DNA from: Xanthobacteraceae bacterium
Lineage (GTDB): Bacteria > Pseudomonadota > Alphaproteobacteria > Rhizobiales > Xanthobacteraceae
Assembly (NCBI GenBank): GCA_029266425.1
Contig: JAQSWY010000002.1
Coordinates: 121,592-185,591 of the forward strand
Reading direction: 5' to 3'
Length of the DNA: 64,000 nt
In this document: positions 54,760 through 62,622 of the stretch, in pieces
Layout of the letters: the number at the start of each line of letters is the position of its first letter
Position numbering within the stretch: position 1 is the first letter of the stretch
Position numbers and translations under genes: made by a program
The notes under the pieces: model-generated
The model's database searches: none
Told to the model about the DNA's origin: nothing
The model's input: the letters and a program-made list of their open reading frames with translations, nothing else

Positions 54760-55227
54760 ATGGGACTGTTCGACGACGCCGTGCCTGGCGGTAACATCGC
54801 CAAACCGATCATGATCGCGCTCGGTGCGCTTCTCGTCAGCAAGATGCTTGCAGGAAAGAGCGAGCCGGAGCAGCCCACCCTCAATCCGCAACCGCTGCCT
54901 CCCGGCACCACCACCGCGGACGCGACGCCTGATGGCGGGCTGCTCGGCGGTCTCGGTGGGCTGCTCGACAAGCTGAAGAATGGTGGCCTTGGCGAGGCCG
55001 CAGATTCCTGGGTCGGCACCGGGCAGAACAAGCCGGTGCCGCCGGGCCAGCTCGGCTCGGCACTCGGCCAGCAGACCATCAGCGATCTCGCCCGCCGCGC
55101 CGGCATGAGCGAGCAGGAATTGCTCCAGCAGCTCTCGCAGGTGCTGCCCGGCGTGGTCGACAAGATGACCCCGAACGGCCAGGTGCCGGACCTGCGCCAG
55201 ATCGCGTCGATGTTCGGCCAGCGCTGA
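54760..55227 (+). CDS. YidB/DUF937-family protein
   Basis: 155 residues from MGLFDDAVPGG: a short hydrophobic part (PIMIALGALLVSKMLA), a Pro/Gly-rich linker with GGLLGGLGGLLDKLKNGG, and the C-terminal DUF937 segment QQTISDLARRAGMSEQELLQQLSQVLPGVVDKMTPNG. CTCAGGAGGCC precedes the ATG, and upstream in-frame codons are rejected for this reason. Function unknown. Confidence 0.85.
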   Translation: MGLFDDAVPGGNIAKPIMIALGALLVSKMLAGKSEPEQPTLNPQPLPPGTTTADATPDGGLLGGLGGLLDKLKNGGLGEAADSWVGTGQNKPVPPGQLGSALGQQTISDLARRAGMSEQELLQQLSQVLPGVVDKMTPNGQVPDLRQIASMFGQR

Positions 55228-55248
55228 AGGGCGTTATCCGACATAGCC

Positions 55249-55289
55249 GGCGTCATCCCGGAACGGTCGCGAGGCCGTATCCGGGATCG
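55249..55289. repeat. single-hairpin copy of the GTCATCCCGG family
   Basis: CGTCATCCCGGAACGGTCGC then GAGGCCGTATCCGGGATCG; ATCCCGG pairs with CCGGGAT around an inner ACGGTC/GCCGT part. Lies in the gene-free 55228-55543 stretch, which otherwise holds only the next repeat. Confidence 0.65.
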
Positions 55290-55358
55290 TTCGGAGGATT
55301 GAGAGGTGGGTGGGCCCGGCCTGCCAGTGTTCAGAGGCCCGCCCGGAACTCCAGTGCG

Positions 55359-55448
55359 CCCTCATCCCCGGGCTTGACCCGGGGACCCCGGACTTTGACC
55401 GGGTGCGGGCGTCGTGGCTGGCTCCCCGGGTCAAGCCCGGGGATGACG
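55359..55448. repeat. dispersed palindrome, CCCGGGTCAAGCCCGGGG family
   Basis: CTCATCCCCGGGCTTGACCC on the left is matched by GGGTCAAGCCCGGGGATGAC on the right. The internal GACTTTGACCGGGTGCGGGC and CGTGGCTGG parts match the copy at 42637-42743 almost base for base. Confidence 0.85.
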
Positions 55449-55543
55449 GCGTGAGATGTGGCTGCGTCGTCGGCGGCAGAGCGAGGTGGTCTCTCGGCGC
55501 CTCGAAGAACGGCACCAAGGCGCCGCCTCTTAATCTTTCCGGC

Positions 55544-55816
55544 TCACTGCCGGTTCAGCGGCACCGTGTATTCGCCGGCGCGGATGCGTCCGGCAAGGCG
55601 CTCGGCAAAGCCTGCGGCCGCTTCCTCGCCATAGGTGGCGACCAGCGAGCGGATGGCGGTGAACAGCGCGGCCTGCGCGAGGCAATCCTCATCGAGACCG
55701 TCATAGACAGCTTCGTTCCAGGCCTCGTCGAGATAGGCGAGCGCCGCGTGACGCTCGTCCTCGAGGACCTGGTCGGTTTCGCCATCAAAATGAAGCGGGT
55801 CGGGAACGTTCGACAC
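55544..55816 (-). CDS. Small conserved Rhizobiales protein of unknown function
   Basis: 90 residues, acidic: (M)SNVPDPLHFDGETDQVLEDE, then HAALAYLDEAWNEAVYDGLD, CLAQAALFTAIRSLVATYGE and a GRIRAGEYTVPLNRQ end. The GTG at 55816 is preferred because GGAGG lies six bases upstream; upstream ATG codons add unrelated residues. It looks like a soluble helical protein. No domain name is assigned. Confidence 0.8.
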   Translation of the reverse strand: MSNVPDPLHFDGETDQVLEDERHAALAYLDEAWNEAVYDGLDEDCLAQAALFTAIRSLVATYGEEAAAGFAERLAGRIRAGEYTVPLNRQ

Positions 55817-55948
55817 TGCACACCTCCGCACGCCGCCGCTGGCGTGCCGAATCAAAACATAGCACGACCGAGCGGCCGGCCGGTCCAAGTTTTGAGAGAA
55901 GGTTAACATCAAGGCGCCAATTCGACGTAAAGGCGCTTAGAGATTGAA

Positions 55949-56329
55949 TCAATTGCTTCCGTAGCGCGTCGCGATGTCGCGGGAAAGCTTGGCGCCCTCG
56001 TCGAGATAGCGTGCACTGGCAAGTTGGGCCGACGGGGTGCAGGTGCGATAGACCTGCGCATAGCTCGCATAGCCGCGATTGAAGCTGCCGATGAGCTGGG
56101 CGCGCCGCGCATCGGAGGGCTGTTCGGCCTCGATCAGGCCCTGCATCTCGTCGCGCCAGCGATTGGCCTCCCGAGCCCCGCACAGCGGGCGCAGATAGTG
56201 CAGCGCCCCCAGCACCTCGGCGAGATGCATCATGTCGGTGTCATAAGGCGGGGCAGCCCCTTCCGTCTGCTGCGCCCACACCGGGCCGAGCAGGAGAATC
56301 ATCAGGAGCGAGGCGAGGAGCGCGCGCAT
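55949..56329 (-). CDS. TIGR02301-type exported protein
   Basis: 126 residues with signal peptide MRALLASLLMILLLGPVWAQ. The mature part has the helical pattern of an alphaproteobacterial family of unknown function: HLAEVLGALHYLRPLCGAREANRWRDEM and FNRGYASYAQVYRTCTPSAQLASARYLDEGAKL, with two Cys likely disulfide-bonded. Family name from memory, moderately sure. Follows its neighbour at 55.5 kb after 132 bases. Confidence 0.75.
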   Translation of the reverse strand: MRALLASLLMILLLGPVWAQQTEGAAPPYDTDMMHLAEVLGALHYLRPLCGAREANRWRDEMQGLIEAEQPSDARRAQLIGSFNRGYASYAQVYRTCTPSAQLASARYLDEGAKLSRDIATRYGSN

Positions 56330-56403
56330 GCGGTGGTTCGTGCCCCCGGCAAAGCGCGCGGTCAAGGGGAAGGGTTAATGCAGGGGCGATGAACACGTCC
56401 TTC

Positions 56404-56518
56404 TCCCTCTCTCGCTTGCGGGGAGGGTTGGGAAGGGGCCGTTCCGACGGCACCCGGCCCTATGCCCCCTTTCCGACCCCGCCTGCGGCGGGCCACCCTC
56501 CCCCGCAAGCGGGGGAGC
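56404..56518. repeat. dispersed palindrome, CTCCCCCGCTTGCGGGGGAG family
   Basis: TCTCGCTTGCGGGGAGGGTT at the left and CCACCCTCCCCCGCAAGCGG then GGGAG at the right; arms also share AAGGGGCC / GGCCCTATGCCCCCTTT. A fourth intergenic repeat family in this window. Confidence 0.75.
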
Positions 56519-56536
56519 GAAGTGTCAAAGCCGGTC

Positions 56537-57355
56537 TCAGAACTCGACGTCGAGCTCCTCGAGCTCGTCGGGCTCGATCTTCGCCGCGGCGGTCCACTCC
56601 TTGATGGAGGGATGCGAGAGCACCAGCCGGCAATAGGCCCTGGTCGCGGGATCGAGCTTCACGTCGTAGGTAGTGAAGCGCGAGCAGACCGGGGCGTACA
56701 TCGCGTCCGCCATCGAGATCGCGCCGAACAGATAGGGCCCGCCATAGGTCTTCAGGCACTCGCGCCAGATGGCGAGGATGCGCTCTATGTCGGCCTGCGC
56801 CCCGGTCCACACCTTGAAGCCGGGATGGTGCGCCTTGATGTTCATGGGCAGCGCCGAGCGCAGATTGGCGAAGCCGGAATGCATCTCGCCGCAAATGGAG
56901 CGGCAATGGGCACGTGCTGCCTTGTCCTTGGGCAGCAGCCCGGCCCCGGGCGCGATCTCATGCAGATACTCGGCGATCGCCAGCGTGTCCCAGATGCGCA
57001 GCCCCTCATGTTCCAGGCACGGCACCAGGAAGGAGGAGGATTGCAGCAGCAGCTCGGCGCGGATCGAGGGATCGGCGGCGGAAAGCTGCTGCTCCACGAA
57101 GTCGAGGCCGGCCATGCGGCACAGCAGCCAGCCGCGCAGCGACCATGAGGAATAGTTCTTGCTACTGACCGTGAGCGTCGGCTTGGGCGTGAGCGTCGCC
57201 TTGGGCTTGATCGCCGGGGGTCTGATTGCCGCCTTCGGCACCTTGGACGCGGCGGATTTGGTAGGAGCGGCCGCTTTGACAGCCTTCGTCGCCAGAGCTT
57301 TCGATGCGGGTGCCGCTGCAGACGCCGGGGTGGATTTCGAGCTCGCGGCACGCAT
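56537..57355 (-). CDS. Glutathione S-transferase with histone-like N-terminal tail
   Basis: 272 residues. Residues 1-64 are almost only Ala, Lys, Pro, Ser and Thr (MRAASSKSTPASAAAPASKA, then LATKAVKAAAPTKSAASKVP and KPKATLTPKPTLTV), like bacterial histone H1-like tails. A normal GST follows: SSKNYSSWSLRGWLLCRMAGL as thioredoxin-like domain, FLVPCLEHEGLRIWDTLAIAEYLHE, then the helical domain with FGAISMADAMYAPVCSRF. The Ser/Tyr in NYSSWS is the probable glutathione-activating region. The tail may bind nucleic acid or simply be disordered. Confidence 0.83.
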   Translation of the reverse strand: MRAASSKSTPASAAAPASKALATKAVKAAAPTKSAASKVPKAAIRPPAIKPKATLTPKPTLTVSSKNYSSWSLRGWLLCRMAGLDFVEQQLSAADPSIRAELLLQSSSFLVPCLEHEGLRIWDTLAIAEYLHEIAPGAGLLPKDKAARAHCRSICGEMHSGFANLRSALPMNIKAHHPGFKVWTGAQADIERILAIWRECLKTYGGPYLFGAISMADAMYAPVCSRFTTYDVKLDPATRAYCRLVLSHPSIKEWTAAAKIEPDELEELDVEF

Positions 57356-57588
57356 GGTCGGGGGCTCCTGTCCGTGCTGGCGGGATGTGGTCGAGCTCGG
57401 TGCAATCACAGTTCGTGCCACTCGCGCGACGGCCGGCACTACGCCCGGCGCCAGCCTGATGAGAGCACGAACGCATTCAACTTTTGTGGAGCATGCAGCA
57501 GAGCCGGAAATGCCTTAGGTTCGGCGTTCATGGTATCCGCTTCCCGGTTCCCTCCTCCTGCCCGCCCCTCCTGCGCGGGCTCGGTTTC

Positions 57589-58809
57589 ATGATCTATGCC
57601 GCCTATCAGGCCCAGGCCGACCTGATGGAGCCCATGCGCCTGATGGCACGCCTGTCGCGGCGTATGATGGATACCGGGCTCAATGGCTTCGGTGATACGC
57701 CCTTCCTGCGCACCATCGCCGCCGGCCTGGAGATGGTGGAGCGCGCCGGGCTCAGCCACGCCCGGCCGGCCTTCGCGATCGAGGCGGTCGAGGTCGGCAA
57801 CCGGCCGGTGCCGGTGTTCGAGGAGGTGAGCCTAAAGACCCCGTTCGGCTCGCTCCTACATTTCCGCAAGGACATCGACCAGCCCCAGCCCCGCGTGCTG
57901 GTGGTGGCCCCGCTCTCCGGCCATTTCGCGACGCTGCTGCACGGCACGGTGAAGACGCTGCTGCCGGACCACGACGTCTATGTCACCGACTGGCACAATG
58001 CCCGGGACGTGCCGCGCGCTGCCGGACCCTTCGGCTTCGACGATTATGTCGAACACATCATCACCTTCCTCGAAGCCATCGGCGAGGGCGCGCACGTGCT
58101 CGCGGTGTGCCAGCCCTGCGTGCAGGTGCTGGCCGCTGCCGCCGTCATGGCGCGGGACGACAATCCCGCCCAGCCGCACAGCATGACGCTGATGGCGGGC
58201 CCGGTGGACACCCGCATCAATCCGACCACGGTGAACGAGCTCGCCATCTCGAAGCCGCTCGCCTGGTTCGAGCGCAATCTGATCGCCACCGTGCCGGCCG
58301 GCTTTGCCGGCGCCGGGCGGCGGGTCTATCCCGGTTTCGTGCAGGTCGGGGCCTTCATGGGCATGAATCTCGAGCGGCACATGAAGGCGCATCTCGATCT
58401 GTACGGGCACCTCGCCGGCGGCGAGACCGAGAAGGCGCAGGCCTCCAAGGCCTTCTATGACGAGTATTTCGCCGTGCTCGACCTCGCTGCGGAATTCTAT
58501 CTGGAGACCATCCGCATCGTGTTCCAGGAGCACGACTTGCCGCGTGGCGTGCTGACCTATCGCGGCGACACGCTGGATTTCCGCGCCATCCGCCGCACCG
58601 CGCTGCTCACCGTGGAAGGCGAGCGCGACGATATCTGCGCGGTCGGGCAGACGGTGGCGGCACAGGATATCTGCTCCAGCCTGCGCCCGCACCGCAAGCG
58701 CCACCACATGCAGGCCGGCGTCGGCCATTATGGCGTGTTCAGCGGCAGGCGTTGGCAATCCCAAGTCTATCCGCTGGTGCGCAGCCATATCCTCATGGCG
58801 AGCGACTGA
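57589..58809 (+). CDS. phaZ: Intracellular polyhydroxyalkanoate depolymerase, second copy
   Basis: 406 residues from MIYAAYQAQADLMEPMRL, the family N-terminus. Nucleophile elbow AVCQPCVQVLAAA (Cys), Asp in VEGERDDICAVG, His in VGHYGVFSG. It shares the whole domain with the gene at 25 kb (VAPLSGHFATLLHGTVKTLL against VAPMSGHYSTLLRGTVRTML) but lacks that protein's longer N-terminus. The ATG at 57589 is chosen; the upstream in-frame sequence has no family match. No PHA synthase or phasin gene is in the window. Confidence 0.9.
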   Translation: MIYAAYQAQADLMEPMRLMARLSRRMMDTGLNGFGDTPFLRTIAAGLEMVERAGLSHARPAFAIEAVEVGNRPVPVFEEVSLKTPFGSLLHFRKDIDQPQPRVLVVAPLSGHFATLLHGTVKTLLPDHDVYVTDWHNARDVPRAAGPFGFDDYVEHIITFLEAIGEGAHVLAVCQPCVQVLAAAAVMARDDNPAQPHSMTLMAGPVDTRINPTTVNELAISKPLAWFERNLIATVPAGFAGAGRRVYPGFVQVGAFMGMNLERHMKAHLDLYGHLAGGETEKAQASKAFYDEYFAVLDLAAEFYLETIRIVFQEHDLPRGVLTYRGDTLDFRAIRRTALLTVEGERDDICAVGQTVAAQDICSSLRPHRKRHHMQAGVGHYGVFSGRRWQSQVYPLVRSHILMASD

Positions 58810-59021
58810 CTTGGCGAGCGTGCTACAGAAGACGGTACTTGCATGGCCGAGGGTTGCATCGTAGAAGGCCGTGCTCCCTCAACCTGCGCAGCATGTACGT
58901 CATGCGCACGTCACGGTTGACGCGGCACGCTCTCCCCCGCATCGTTCGCTGCCGGCCACTATAGCCGTGCTGGTTCGTTGTGGACTGTATTTCTTCCTCG
59001 AAACCTAGGAGTTCCCATAGA

Positions 59022-60452
59022 ATGACCGATTGGCCGGTCTACGCCCATATTGATGGTCCCATCGTGATGATCGGCTTCGGCTCGATCGGACGCGGCACGC
59101 TTCCCCTGATCGAACGGCATTTCACCTTCGACAAGGCCCGCTTCACGGTGATCGACCCGGTGGACGACGATCGGGCGCTGCTCGACGAACGCGGCATCCG
59201 CTTCCTCCAGCAGCCGATCACCAAGGCGAACTACCGCGACGTGCTGACTCCGCTGCTCACCGAAGGCGGCGGCCGTGGCTTCGTGGTGAACCTTTCGGTC
59301 GATACCTCCTCGGTCGCTCTCATGGAACTCGCCCGCGAGCTCGGCGCGCTCTATATCGACACCGTCGTCGAGCCGTGGCTCGGCTTCTATTTCGACAAAT
59401 CGGCCGGCCCCGCCGCGCGCTCCAATTACGCGCTGCGCGAGAGCATGCTCGCCGCCAAGCGCGCCAAGCCCGGCGGGCCGACCGCGATCTCCTGCTGCGG
59501 CGCCAATCCCGGCATGGTGTCCTGGTTCGTCAAGCAGGCGCTGATCGACGTCGCCAAGGATATCGGCCTCGCCTTTGAGGAGCCGACCAGCCGCGAGGGC
59601 TGGGCCTCGCTCATGCAAGAGGCCGGCGTGAAGGGCATCCACATCGCCGAGCGCGACACCCAGCGCGCCCGCGACCCCAAGGCCATGGGCGTGTTCGTCA
59701 ATACCTGGTCGGTCGAGGGCTTCGTCTCGGAAGGACTGCAGCCGGCCGAGCTCGGCTGGGGCACGCACGAGACCTGGATGCCGGAGAACGGCCACACCCA
59801 TGAGGCCGGCTGCGGCGCGGCGATCTATCTGCTGCAGGCCGGCGCCAACACCCGCGTGCGCACCTGGTGCCCGACGCCGGGGCCGCAATACGGCTTCCTC
59901 GTCACGCACAACGAGTCGATCTCGATCGCCGATTATTTCACGGTGCGCGAGGGCGGGACCGCGGTCTACCGCCCGACCTGCCACTACGCCTACCACCCGG
60001 CGAACGACGCCGTGCTCTCGCTGCACGAGATGTTCGGCGCCGAAGGCAAGATGCAGGACGACTGGAAGATTCTCACCGAGGACGAGATCGTCGACGGCAA
60101 GGACGAGCTCGGCGTGCTGCTCTACGGCCACGCCAAGAACGCCTATTGGTACGGCTCGCAGCTCGACATCGTCGAGACCCGCGAGCTCGCGCCCTATCAG
60201 AACGCCACCGGCATGCAGGTGTCGTCCGCGGTGCTCGCCGGCATGGTGTGGGCACTGGAGAATCCGGAAGCCGGCATCGTCGAGGCCGACGAGATGGATT
60301 TCCGCCGCTGCCTCGAGGTGCAGAAGCCCTATCTCGGTCCGATGAAGGGCTATTACACCGACTGGACGCCGCTCGATAACCGTCCCGGACTGTTCCCCGA
60401 GGACATCGACACCTCCGACCCCTGGCAGTTCCGGAACGTGCTGGTGCGGTGA
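59022..60452 (+). CDS. hss: Homospermidine synthase
   Basis: 476-residue NAD-dependent enzyme making homospermidine from putrescine, the main long polyamine of many Rhizobiales. Rossmann loop VMIGFGSIGRGTLPLIERHF at the N-terminus, then VVEPWLGFYFD, CCGANPGMVSWFVKQAL and WGTHETWMPENGHTHEAGCG. CTAGGAG lies about a dozen bases before the ATG at 59022. Complete and full length. Confidence 0.95.
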   Translation: MTDWPVYAHIDGPIVMIGFGSIGRGTLPLIERHFTFDKARFTVIDPVDDDRALLDERGIRFLQQPITKANYRDVLTPLLTEGGGRGFVVNLSVDTSSVALMELARELGALYIDTVVEPWLGFYFDKSAGPAARSNYALRESMLAAKRAKPGGPTAISCCGANPGMVSWFVKQALIDVAKDIGLAFEEPTSREGWASLMQEAGVKGIHIAERDTQRARDPKAMGVFVNTWSVEGFVSEGLQPAELGWGTHETWMPENGHTHEAGCGAAIYLLQAGANTRVRTWCPTPGPQYGFLVTHNESISIADYFTVREGGTAVYRPTCHYAYHPANDAVLSLHEMFGAEGKMQDDWKILTEDEIVDGKDELGVLLYGHAKNAYWYGSQLDIVETRELAPYQNATGMQVSSAVLAGMVWALENPEAGIVEADEMDFRRCLEVQKPYLGPMKGYYTDWTPLDNRPGLFPEDIDTSDPWQFRNVLVR

Positions 60453-60475
60453 CCCCCGCGGGTAACTGTCGCAAC

Positions 60476-60546
60476 GTGTAGGCCAAGGTGTAGGCTGCGG
60501 CCTACACTCGGCCTATATGCTCGCCTGAAACGGGCGGGCTATAGGC
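60476..60546 (+). promoter_or_regulatory. repeat and hairpin cluster before hemH
   Basis: GTGTAGGC occurs at 60476 and 60488 and inverted (GCCTACAC) at 60500, all with a 12-base period; the last two form a hairpin with loop TGCG. A second hairpin follows: GCCTATA (60511-60517) with TATAGGC (60540-60546) and inner CGCC/GGCG. The cluster fills the 104-base hss-hemH gap, ending 10 bases before the hemH ATG. Confidence 0.75.
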
Positions 60547-60556
60547 TGAGGCTTAC

Positions 60557-61630
60557 ATGGACCAGACGACAATGCCGCCGCGGACGCCCTCCGCGGAGGC
60601 GCACCTCCCGGCCGGCCACCCGCCGGTCGCCACCGGCAAGATCGGCGTGCTGATCGTCAATCTCGGGACGCCGGACGCCACCGATTATTGGTCGATGCGG
60701 CGCTATCTGAGGGAATTTCTCTCCGACCGCCGTGTCATCGAGGTGAACCGCGCGCTGTGGTGGTTCCTGCTCAATGTCGTGATCCTGTCCAAGCGCCCGC
60801 AAGCCAAGGGCAAGGACTACGACACGATCTGGAACCGCGAGCTCAACGAGGGGCCGCTGCGCACCATCACCCGCTCGCAATCGGACAAGCTCGCCGCGAG
60901 CCTTGGGCCGAGGGACGCGCGCCTCGTCTTCGAATGGGCGATGCGCTACGGCAACCCTTCCATCCCCGCACGGCTCGAAGCGCTCGAGCGCCAGGGCTGT
61001 AACCGCATCCTGCTGGTGCCGCTCTATCCGCAATATGCCGCGGCGACCACGGCGACGGTGTGCGACAAGGCCTTCGACGCGCTGAAGACCATGCGCCGGC
61101 AGCCGGTGCTGCGGGTCGCCCCGCCCTGGCCGGAAGAGCCCACCTATATCGAAGCGCTCGCCGCCTCATTGGAACGCGGGCTTGCCGCGCTCGATTTCGA
61201 GCCGGAGATCGTGCTCGCCTCCTTCCACGGCATACCGAAGGAATATGCCGACAAGGGCGACCCCTATCCGGAGGAATGCGCCAGGACCGTCCGCCGGCTG
61301 TGCGAACGCCTCGGCTGGCCGGAGGAGAAGCTCCGCCTCACCTTCCAGTCGCGCTTCGGCAAGGCGGAATGGCTCCAGCCCTATACCGACAAGACAGTCG
61401 AGGCGCTGGCGAAGTCCGGAGTGAAGCGCATGGCGGTGATCACCCCCGGCTTCGTCGCCGATTGCCTGGAGACGCTGGAGGAGATCGCCGGCGAGAATGC
61501 CGAAATCTTTCACCACAATGGCGGCGAGAGGTTCCACTTCATTCCGTGCCTGAACGACACCACTGAGGGCATCAAAGTGCTGGAGACGGTGGTGAAGCGC
61601 GAGCTTTCGGGCTGGGCGGTATTGGACTGA
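60557..61630 (+). CDS. hemH: Ferrochelatase
   Basis: Inserts Fe2+ into protoporphyrin IX to make haem. 357 residues: IGVLIVNLGTPDATDYWSM start, RYLREFLSDRRVIE, MRYGNPSIPARLEAL, LVPLYPQYAAATTATV, and the metal-site segment LASFHGIPKEYADKGDPYPEEC with the conserved His. C-terminal TPGFVADCLETLEEI and the acceptor-binding FHFIPCLND are present. Complete. Confidence 0.96.
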   Translation: MDQTTMPPRTPSAEAHLPAGHPPVATGKIGVLIVNLGTPDATDYWSMRRYLREFLSDRRVIEVNRALWWFLLNVVILSKRPQAKGKDYDTIWNRELNEGPLRTITRSQSDKLAASLGPRDARLVFEWAMRYGNPSIPARLEALERQGCNRILLVPLYPQYAAATTATVCDKAFDALKTMRRQPVLRVAPPWPEEPTYIEALAASLERGLAALDFEPEIVLASFHGIPKEYADKGDPYPEECARTVRRLCERLGWPEEKLRLTFQSRFGKAEWLQPYTDKTVEALAKSGVKRMAVITPGFVADCLETLEEIAGENAEIFHHNGGERFHFIPCLNDTTEGIKVLETVVKRELSGWAVLD

Positions 61631-61726
61631 AACCAATCGTGTTGCAGTTGGGGAATGGCCGGCCTTGTGCCGGCCGTTCCGATTCATGAAGAGATTTCGG
61701 TATCGCGCACCATCAGGAGCCCTCCC

Positions 61727-62278
61727 TTGGTCCGTACCGAAATGCAGAAGATGCTTGCCGGCGAGCTCTATCGTGCCGGCGATCCCGAGATTCGCGCCGC
61801 CGCGGCGGAAGCCTTCGCCTGGATGGCGCGCTACAACGCCTCGCTCGGCGGCACCCGCGAGGAGCGCCGGGCGCTGCTGCGCGAGCGGCTCGGCGCGGTG
61901 GGCGACGGCGCGGCGATCCGCCCGCCCTTTCATTGCGACTACGGCTTCAACATCAAACTCGGCGCGGGCGTGTTCCTGAACTTCAACTGCGTCATCCTCG
62001 ACGTGGTCGAGGTGACGATCGGGGACGAGACGCAGATCGGCCCGGCGGTGCAGATCTACACCGCGGACCATCCGCGCGACCCGGAAGAGCGTAAGAGCGG
62101 CCTCGAATTCGGCCGCCCTGTGCGGATCGGCAGGAATGTGTGGATCGGTGGCGGCGCGATCATCCTGCCCGGCATCACCATCGGCGACGATGCGGTGATT
62201 GGCGCCGGCGCGGTGGTGACCCGCGATGTGCGGGCGGGGGCGACCGCGCTGGGCAATCCGGCGCGGGTGCGGGGTTAA
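61727..62278 (+). CDS. Maltose/galactoside O-acetyltransferase-like (NodL/Maa) protein
   Basis: 183 residues: N-terminal Mac domain (MQKMLAGELYRAGDPEI), then left-handed beta-helix hexapeptide repeats (FHCDYGFNIKLGAGVFLNFN, VTIGDETQIGPAVQIYTADH, NVWIGGGAIILPGITIGDDA). The catalytic His is in IYTADHP. Start is probably TTG at 61727: AGGAG lies seven bases upstream and the length then matches E. coli Maa; the ATG at 61742 is the alternative. Acceptor sugar unknown. Confidence 0.88.
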   Translation: MVRTEMQKMLAGELYRAGDPEIRAAAAEAFAWMARYNASLGGTREERRALLRERLGAVGDGAAIRPPFHCDYGFNIKLGAGVFLNFNCVILDVVEVTIGDETQIGPAVQIYTADHPRDPEERKSGLEFGRPVRIGRNVWIGGGAIILPGITIGDDAVIGAGAVVTRDVRAGATALGNPARVRG

Positions 62279-62420
62279 GACTCAGAACTGATCACCGAGC
62301 GGTGGGCGCCGCGAAAAGGCGCCGCCGATAGCCTCGTCGTCCGCATCGGCTGGCCGGCGTGCGTAGTCGGCAAGTAAGGCGCCGAGCGTTGAGGCGCGGT
62401 GAGAACGCACAACCAGAACT

Positions 62421-62536
62421 ACCTCATCCTGAGGTGCTCGGACGAAGGCCGAGCCTCGAAGGATGCTCATTCGCGTTTCCGTCGCCCTGCTTTAGCCTCC
62501 TTCGAGGCTCGATGCGCTCGCGCCTCAGGATGAGGT
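62421..62536. repeat. dispersed inverted repeat, CCTTCGAGGC family (second full copy)
   Basis: Left arm ACCTCATCCTGAGGTGCTCG ... GAGCCTCGAAGGATG (62421-62465) pairs with right arm CCTCCTTCGAGGCTCGATGC ... GCCTCAGGATGAGGT (62497-62536). Same family as 24691-24789. The remainder of 62279-62622 shows only the rpsA terminator. Confidence 0.85.
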
Positions 62537-62549
62537 CGTTGGGTCAACG

Positions 62550-62587
62550 TCAAAAACAAAACGGCCGGCGCTCGCGCGCCAGCCGTT
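62550..62587 (-). terminator. rho-independent terminator of rpsA
   Basis: Minus strand: AACGGCTGGCGC pairs with GCGCCGGCCGTT (one G-U pair) around GCGA, followed by TTGTTTTTG, 36 bases after the rpsA stop. Confidence 0.92.
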
Positions 62588-62622
62588 CCGCATTCAGGGT
62601 GAACCGAAGATCGCGAGAGCGA

